A DNA stretch of 11,246 bases from an uncultured Anaerolineales bacterium. GTDB taxonomy: Bacteria; Chloroflexota; Anaerolineae; Anaerolineales; UBA11657. The translations under genes were made by a program, and so were the position numbers. Shown here in pieces: positions 7,733 to 11,246 of this stretch; position 1 is the stretch's first letter; the number at the start of each line of letters is the position of its first letter. Under the pieces are notes generated by a model. That model was not told where the DNA came from. It was given only the letters and a program-made list of their open reading frames with translations, and searched no databases. The stretch spans positions 1 to 11,246 of the forward strand of contig CAJWIA010000025.1 of NCBI GenBank assembly GCA_913040765.1, read 5' to 3'.

Positions 7733-7738
7733 GGGAGG
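7733..7738 (+). promoter_or_regulatory. Unusually distant Shine-Dalgarno before the EF-G-like gene
   Basis: GGGAGG is the only strong Shine-Dalgarno near the start. It ends 15 nt before ATG 7754, well beyond the usual 5-9 nt. An in-frame TAG at 7739-7741 rules out any start further upstream, and only a rare ATT (7742) lies between. ATG 7754 is therefore kept as the start despite the spacing. Confidence 0.5.
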
Positions 7739-7753
7739 TAGATTAAAACAGTC

Positions 7754-9826
7754 ATGAATGAATATGTAACTAACTCCATACGCAATGTAGTTCTTGTAGG
7801 TCATGGAGGGTCTGGAAAAACCTCGCTTGTAGAAGCAATGTTGCATGTAACCGGAGCCACCACACGGCTCGGTAGCGTTGATGATGGGTCGACCGTAGCT
7901 GATTTTGAGGATGAAGAACGTAACCGTCAGATGTCTATTAGCACAGCAATGGTTGCGTGTGTCTACGAAGATTACAAAATAAATTTGTTAGACACTCCTG
8001 GATTCACCGATTTTGTTGGTGAAGTCAAATCGGCACTACAAGTCGCTGACGCAGCAATAATTGTAGTTGATGCCGTGGCAGGTGTAGAAGTAGGTACCGA
8101 GCTTGTTTGGGACTATTGCAATGAACACAATCTTCCCAGATTCATAGTGATCAACAAAATGGATCGTGACAACGCTAATTACAGTAAAGCACTAAGTTCT
8201 GTACAACAACTCGCATCGGACAAAAAGCTTATACCTGTGGCACTCCCTTGGGGAGAGAAGTCAAACTTCCAAGGCATTATTGGAATGTTAGCGCAGAAGG
8301 CAAGGCCAGGGTCTGGAGCAACAACTGAGGACATTCCTGAAGAGTATGCAGAGACAGTTGCTATTGCACGCACTGAACTTGAGGAAGCTGCAGCGGAAGG
8401 CGATGATGAATTGCTAATGCGATACTTAGATGGGGAAACACTAAGTCCCGATGAAATAGAACATGGATTTAAACAAGCTGTACTATCAGGTAGCTGTGCT
8501 CCGGTTTTAGTAGCATCAGCCACAGAGTCCATTGGTATAGTGCCACTATTACTCGGTATTACACGTTACCTACCTTCTCCGGCCGAGCAACCCAATCCAA
8601 CTGTAGACGGTGCGCAAGAAAATGATATGGAAACTTGCGGCGTTCTTGCATTTAAAACTACAGCTGATCCCTTTGTTGGAAAGTTAACGTATTTAAGGGT
8701 CATGTCAGGAATCCTCGAATCAGATACGCGAATACAAAACCATACTAAGAAAACCGAAGAACGTATTGGGACTTTACATGTTATGCGTGGGAAAGAACAG
8801 ATTCCTGTAAAACGATTACATTCTGGAGATCTTGGTACTATAGCAAAACTTAGTGACACAAGCACCGGCGATTCTTTAGGAGACAAAAACAAACCTCTGC
8901 ATTTTCAGACTGCTGTATATCCTGGAAGTTTATATGCTGTAGCAGTCCGTCCACGCACACAAGCAGATTCGACCAAAATGGGTCCTACTCTCACAAGATT
9001 ATGTGAAGAAGACCAAACACTTAGTTGGCGCAATGAACCATCTACAAAACAGACGATCTTAGAGGGTATGGGTGACCAACATGTTGATATTGCACTCAAG
9101 CGTGCTGAAAAAAAGTTTGGTACATCACTAGATATTAGCACTCCAAAAGTACCGTATCGAGAGAGTATAACTAGCTCTGGAGACAGCCAATATCGACACA
9201 AAAAACAGAGTGGTGGAGCTGGTCAATTTGGCGAAGTCCATATGCACATAGAGCCTCTAACTAGTGCAAACATGGATCCGGATGGCGACGAAAACTTCTG
9301 CTTCAAGAACAAAGTGTTTGGTGGAGCAATATCGGCTAACTTTATGCCAGCAATTGAAAAAGGTGTACGCAGTGTGTTGACAGATGGTGCGGTAGCTGGC
9401 TTTCCCATGGAAAAAATATTTGTGTCAATAACAGATGGCAAGGAACATCCTGTAGACTCAAAGCCCATTGCGTTTGAAATAGCAGCTAGGGAAGCCTTCA
9501 AACTTGCCGTCGCAAATGCAAGCCCAGTGCTACTTGAACCTATCATGTTAATTGACATTACAGTACCAGAAAGTAACATGGGCGATGTAATGAGTGACCT
9601 CAATAGTAGGCGTGCCAGAGTACAAGGAATGGATTCTCTCGGAGGCAAGAGTATTGTCACCGCAGAGGTGCCGCTGGCAGAAGTCCAACGGTATGTTACT
9701 GACTTGCGCTCCATCACCCAGGGACGAGGTGTGTTTTCACTAAAATATTTGCGGCACGAACAAGTGCCATCACACCTTTCGCAGTCAGTCATTGATGCAT
9801 CCAAATCCAACTCGAAAAATGAATAA
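7754..9826 (+). CDS. Elongation factor G-like GTPase (EF-G2 type)
   Basis: A 690-aa translational GTPase with all EF-G domains, resembling the EF-G-like/EF-G2 paralogues rather than canonical FusA. The G domain has P-loop GHGGSGKT (16-23), switch I NRQMSIST (57-64), DTPGF (80-84), NKMD (134-137) and SAT (255-257). Domain II covers about 290-395, domain III about 400-475, domain IV starts near RHKKQSGGAGQFGEV (481-495) with the tip-like HPVDSK (565-570), and domain V has EPIMLIDITVPESNMGDVM (595-613). Differences from EF-G: the P-loop is not GHIDAGKT, the switch II His of DTPGH is Phe84, and the Thr of the ITI segment aligns with Ser61. The EF-G2 family is known to vary at these sites; its members bind GTP and ribosomes, with roles less clear than EF-G. 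The gene has its own promoter and is not in a str-type operon with rpsL, rpsG or tuf, which also argues for a paralogue. Confidence 0.93.
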   Translation: MNEYVTNSIRNVVLVGHGGSGKTSLVEAMLHVTGATTRLGSVDDGSTVADFEDEERNRQMSISTAMVACVYEDYKINLLDTPGFTDFVGEVKSALQVADAAIIVVDAVAGVEVGTELVWDYCNEHNLPRFIVINKMDRDNANYSKALSSVQQLASDKKLIPVALPWGEKSNFQGIIGMLAQKARPGSGATTEDIPEEYAETVAIARTELEEAAAEGDDELLMRYLDGETLSPDEIEHGFKQAVLSGSCAPVLVASATESIGIVPLLLGITRYLPSPAEQPNPTVDGAQENDMETCGVLAFKTTADPFVGKLTYLRVMSGILESDTRIQNHTKKTEERIGTLHVMRGKEQIPVKRLHSGDLGTIAKLSDTSTGDSLGDKNKPLHFQTAVYPGSLYAVAVRPRTQADSTKMGPTLTRLCEEDQTLSWRNEPSTKQTILEGMGDQHVDIALKRAEKKFGTSLDISTPKVPYRESITSSGDSQYRHKKQSGGAGQFGEVHMHIEPLTSANMDPDGDENFCFKNKVFGGAISANFMPAIEKGVRSVLTDGAVAGFPMEKIFVSITDGKEHPVDSKPIAFEIAAREAFKLAVANASPVLLEPIMLIDITVPESNMGDVMSDLNSRRARVQGMDSLGGKSIVTAEVPLAEVQRYVTDLRSITQGRGVFSLKYLRHEQVPSHLSQSVIDASKSNSKNE

Positions 9827-9831
9827 ACAAT

Positions 9832-10215
9832 CTACTCTAGAAAATTCTCTAAGCTATCACACTTACCTACATATTCGTTTAGTGTTCCACTATCGTAAGA
9901 GTAGCACTCACAATAATCTGTGTTGACTTGCTCAGTATCTCCTCGCCAAAACACGAAGCCAACCCGATTAGTTGAACATACTTGGTCGGCTGTTCGACTG
10001 AATGGGCCTTTGGTAGTCCAACCCAACCCACGCTCATCATCTTCCATTATTAACCACACGCGATATTCGCGGTATTCGTTAGGGCTCCAGACCAGCTCAC
10101 CTTGCATAGCTAACATCAAACCAAAAACTGGAAGAGATATAATGCCAAACCAAAATACCACAAAAACCCCCGCAAACACATGTCGAATTTTCAACCAATC
10201 AGGAAGTAATTTCAT
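9832..10215 (-). CDS. Small membrane-anchored protein of unknown function
   Basis: A 127-residue protein not matched to any family I recognise. After a short polar start (MKLLPDWLKIRH), a strongly hydrophobic stretch at about residues 14-37 (FAGVFVVFWFGIISLPVFGL) is a membrane anchor or uncleaved signal. The remaining 90 residues are polar and acidic, rich in Trp, Tyr and Gly, with four cysteines: one in QVCSTN, two in CEC and one in GKCDS. That suggests an exported domain held by disulfides, which is inference. The frame opens earlier at TTG 10257, but ATG 10215 puts the basic residues and hydrophobic segment at the N-terminus as expected. Neither start has a good Shine-Dalgarno, and only weak promoter-like boxes lie upstream. 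Its TAG is 5 bp from the stop of the convergent EF-G-like gene. Confidence 0.65.
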   Translation of the reverse strand: MKLLPDWLKIRHVFAGVFVVFWFGIISLPVFGLMLAMQGELVWSPNEYREYRVWLIMEDDERGLGWTTKGPFSRTADQVCSTNRVGFVFWRGDTEQVNTDYCECYSYDSGTLNEYVGKCDSLENFLE

Positions 10216-10292
10216 ATTTACATAACACCTATAGTTTGTCTGGTAAAATCGCTTCAAAAGTATATAGCATCTGAAAAAAATATGGGCTTTTT

Positions 10293-10925
10293 ATGACTTT
10301 GATTGTGGAAAAATTATCTCTTGGGCCTCTGGAGACCAACTGCTTCATAATAGCTGATTCCGAATGTAATGATTGCGTAGTAATTGATCCAGCGTGGAAC
10401 GCAAACAAAATCATTGGATTAGTTAATAAGAGAGGTTGGAATTTGCAAGCTATATGGCTAACTCACTCTCATTTTGACCACTTTGGGGCACTAGGTACAA
10501 TAATAAAATCTCACCCTGATTTGCCTTTAGGACTTCATGTGAAGGATCTACCATTGTATCAAGCTGGTGGAGGAGCAGCAAATTGGGGTATTCCAATTGA
10601 TAATAGCCACCAGCCTACATTATGGTTTGACCAGACTATTAATTTGAATGTTGGCATGCACAATTTCATTGTATTGTTTGTACCCGGACATTCTCCTGGC
10701 CACGTAGCCTTCTTGGAAACTAATAGTAATTTGTTGTTTGGAGGCGACGTACTTTTCCAGGGAGGCATAGGACGCACTGATCTATATGGTGGTGACTTTA
10801 ACCAACTCATCAACAGCATAAAGTTGCATTTTCTCACCCGTCCCAATGATACTGTTGTTTACCCAGGACATGGGAGCAACACTACTATTTTGGCTGAAAA
10901 ACAATACAACCCTTACTTAACTTAA
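10293..10925 (+). CDS. MBL-fold metallo-hydrolase (glyoxalase II-like)
   Basis: A 210-aa cytoplasmic metallo-beta-lactamase-fold hydrolase of the glyoxalase II/YcbL-like group, which typically hydrolyses thioesters such as S-lactoylglutathione-type compounds. The metal ligands are all present: H58, H60, D62 and H63 in THSHFDH, H133 in PGHSPGH, D152 in FGGDVLF and H193 in YPGHG. The segment GGIGRTDL (158-164), common in this subgroup, follows the bridging Asp. The C-terminal substrate-binding domain of full GloB is missing, as in the short YcbL-like proteins, so glutathione specificity is unproven. There is no signal peptide. The start has no clear Shine-Dalgarno, and a TTGTCT at 10236-10241 with TATATA at 10261-10266 (19-bp spacing) is only a weak promoter candidate. 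It is divergent from the small membrane protein gene, and its TAA abuts the stop of the convergent PstS-like gene. Confidence 0.92.
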   Translation: MTLIVEKLSLGPLETNCFIIADSECNDCVVIDPAWNANKIIGLVNKRGWNLQAIWLTHSHFDHFGALGTIIKSHPDLPLGLHVKDLPLYQAGGGAANWGIPIDNSHQPTLWFDQTINLNVGMHNFIVLFVPGHSPGHVAFLETNSNLLFGGDVLFQGGIGRTDLYGGDFNQLINSIKLHFLTRPNDTVVYPGHGSNTTILAEKQYNPYLT

Positions 10926-11246
10926 TTAGCGGATTGGTGTGAAACCCTCTGGTAAATCAGTTTTAGGTCTCTGCTGCACCCAGGCTAACCACTCACGCAA
11001 AACACCTGAGAACTCCTTATAGCTTATCGCGTATACAGGAATACTGAAATTTCCCGCCTCCGAAATTTTTAGTGATTTGACGTCTGAGCTAACAGAACTT
11101 TGCCAACCATAACCGATAGCTCCATTTGTATTGCTCACATACTCTACTATCAGGTCGTCTCCTGCAAACACGCGTGCAACAGGAGAAGGTGGGGTATTAT
11201 CTAATACAATTGATTCGAAAATAGTCCGTGCCGAATCCCCTTCCTC
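10926..11246 (-). CDS. PstS-like substrate-binding protein, C-terminal part (partial at right edge)
   Basis: The frame is open from the right edge to a TAA at 10926-10928, giving 106 residues of a protein whose start lies outside the window. An internal GTG at 11171 could be mistaken for a start, but the frame continues upstream without a stop as EEGDSARTIFESIVLDN. The arrangement ESIVLDN...VARVFAGDDLIVEYVSNTNGAIGYG, followed by a strand, the segment IPVYAISY and a C-terminal helix, resembles the second lobe of PstS-type phosphate-binding proteins (PBP_like domain), where V-x-N-x-x-GAIGY is a family landmark. It may bind phosphate or another anion for an ABC importer, or be a stand-alone binding domain. 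The N-terminal lobe, the signal peptide and the neighbouring genes would decide. Its stop codon directly abuts that of the MBL hydrolase. Confidence 0.6.
   Translation of the reverse strand, partial: EEGDSARTIFESIVLDNTPPSPVARVFAGDDLIVEYVSNTNGAIGYGWQSSVSSDVKSLKISEAGNFSIPVYAISYKEFSGVLREWLAWVQQRPKTDLPEGFTPIR

Noticed and set aside
7575..7757. 60-codon rightward ORF upstream of the EF-G-like gene as a real gene
   Set aside because: It has no Shine-Dalgarno, and a strong promoter (7645-7673) lies inside it. Only its last 17 codons could be on that transcript, and these are reported as a mini-ORF finding.
9223..9810. 195-codon leftward ORF inside the EF-G-like gene
   Set aside because: It is wholly antisense to a clearly coding, conserved domain IV-V region, and its Ser/Thr-rich composition is typical of a shadow frame.
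11169..11171. GTG as the start of an 81-residue gene at the right end
   Set aside because: The frame stays open to the window edge and the fold resembles only the C-terminal lobe of a binding protein, so this is an internal Val codon.
1..11246. Defence system, prophage, transposon, CRISPR array or integrated element
   Set aside because: No recombinase, transposase, repeat array, tRNA-adjacent duplication or unfamiliar multi-gene cassette is visible. The content is core translation and metabolic genes with uniform composition.

Overview
This is a compact piece of ordinary bacterial chromosome, A+T-leaning by eye, with nine protein-coding features, one well-preserved T-box riboswitch and no mobile element, CRISPR array, tRNA or rRNA. 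The lineage is inferred. A transcription-terminating T-box ahead of pheS-pheT, an EF-G2-type GTPase, a short iPGM-like metalloenzyme and a membrane-anchored penicillin acylase would fit Chloroflexota (for example a marine SAR202 or Dehalococcoidia relative). Deinococcota or low-G+C Gram-positives remain possible, and nothing here settles it.

Layout, left to right. Positions 1-51 may be the last codons of a rightward gene. A leftward penicillin acylase (65-2461) reads from a good promoter at 2486-2514. Divergent from it, a second promoter (2539-2566) drives a full T-box leader (2587-2871). The leader has a UUC (Phe) specifier, an antiterminator with the TGGTACC bulge and an intrinsic terminator, and it controls pheS (2907-3932) and pheT (4026-6575). 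These encode the alpha and beta subunits of phenylalanyl-tRNA synthetase. Next is a leftward metalloenzyme of the alkaline phosphatase/iPGM superfamily (6580-7491). Divergent from that, a consensus-like promoter (7645-7673) drives an EF-G-like GTPase (7754-9826). A small leftward membrane protein of unknown function (9832-10215), a rightward MBL-fold hydrolase (10293-10925) and the 3' part of a leftward PstS-like binding protein (10926 to the right edge) complete the window.

How the genes relate: only pheS-pheT is a clear operon, sensing uncharged tRNA-Phe through the T-box. The other genes alternate in strand and look like independent transcription units. The convergent pairs are packed extremely tightly (4, 5 and 0 bp between stop codons), with no visible hairpin terminators between them.

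I found no sign of a new multi-gene system. The points most worth a second look are the T-box architecture, the EF-G-like protein with Phe in place of the catalytic switch II His, its odd start region (distant Shine-Dalgarno plus an overlapping upstream mini-ORF), the orphan metalloenzyme and the tail-to-tail gene packing.
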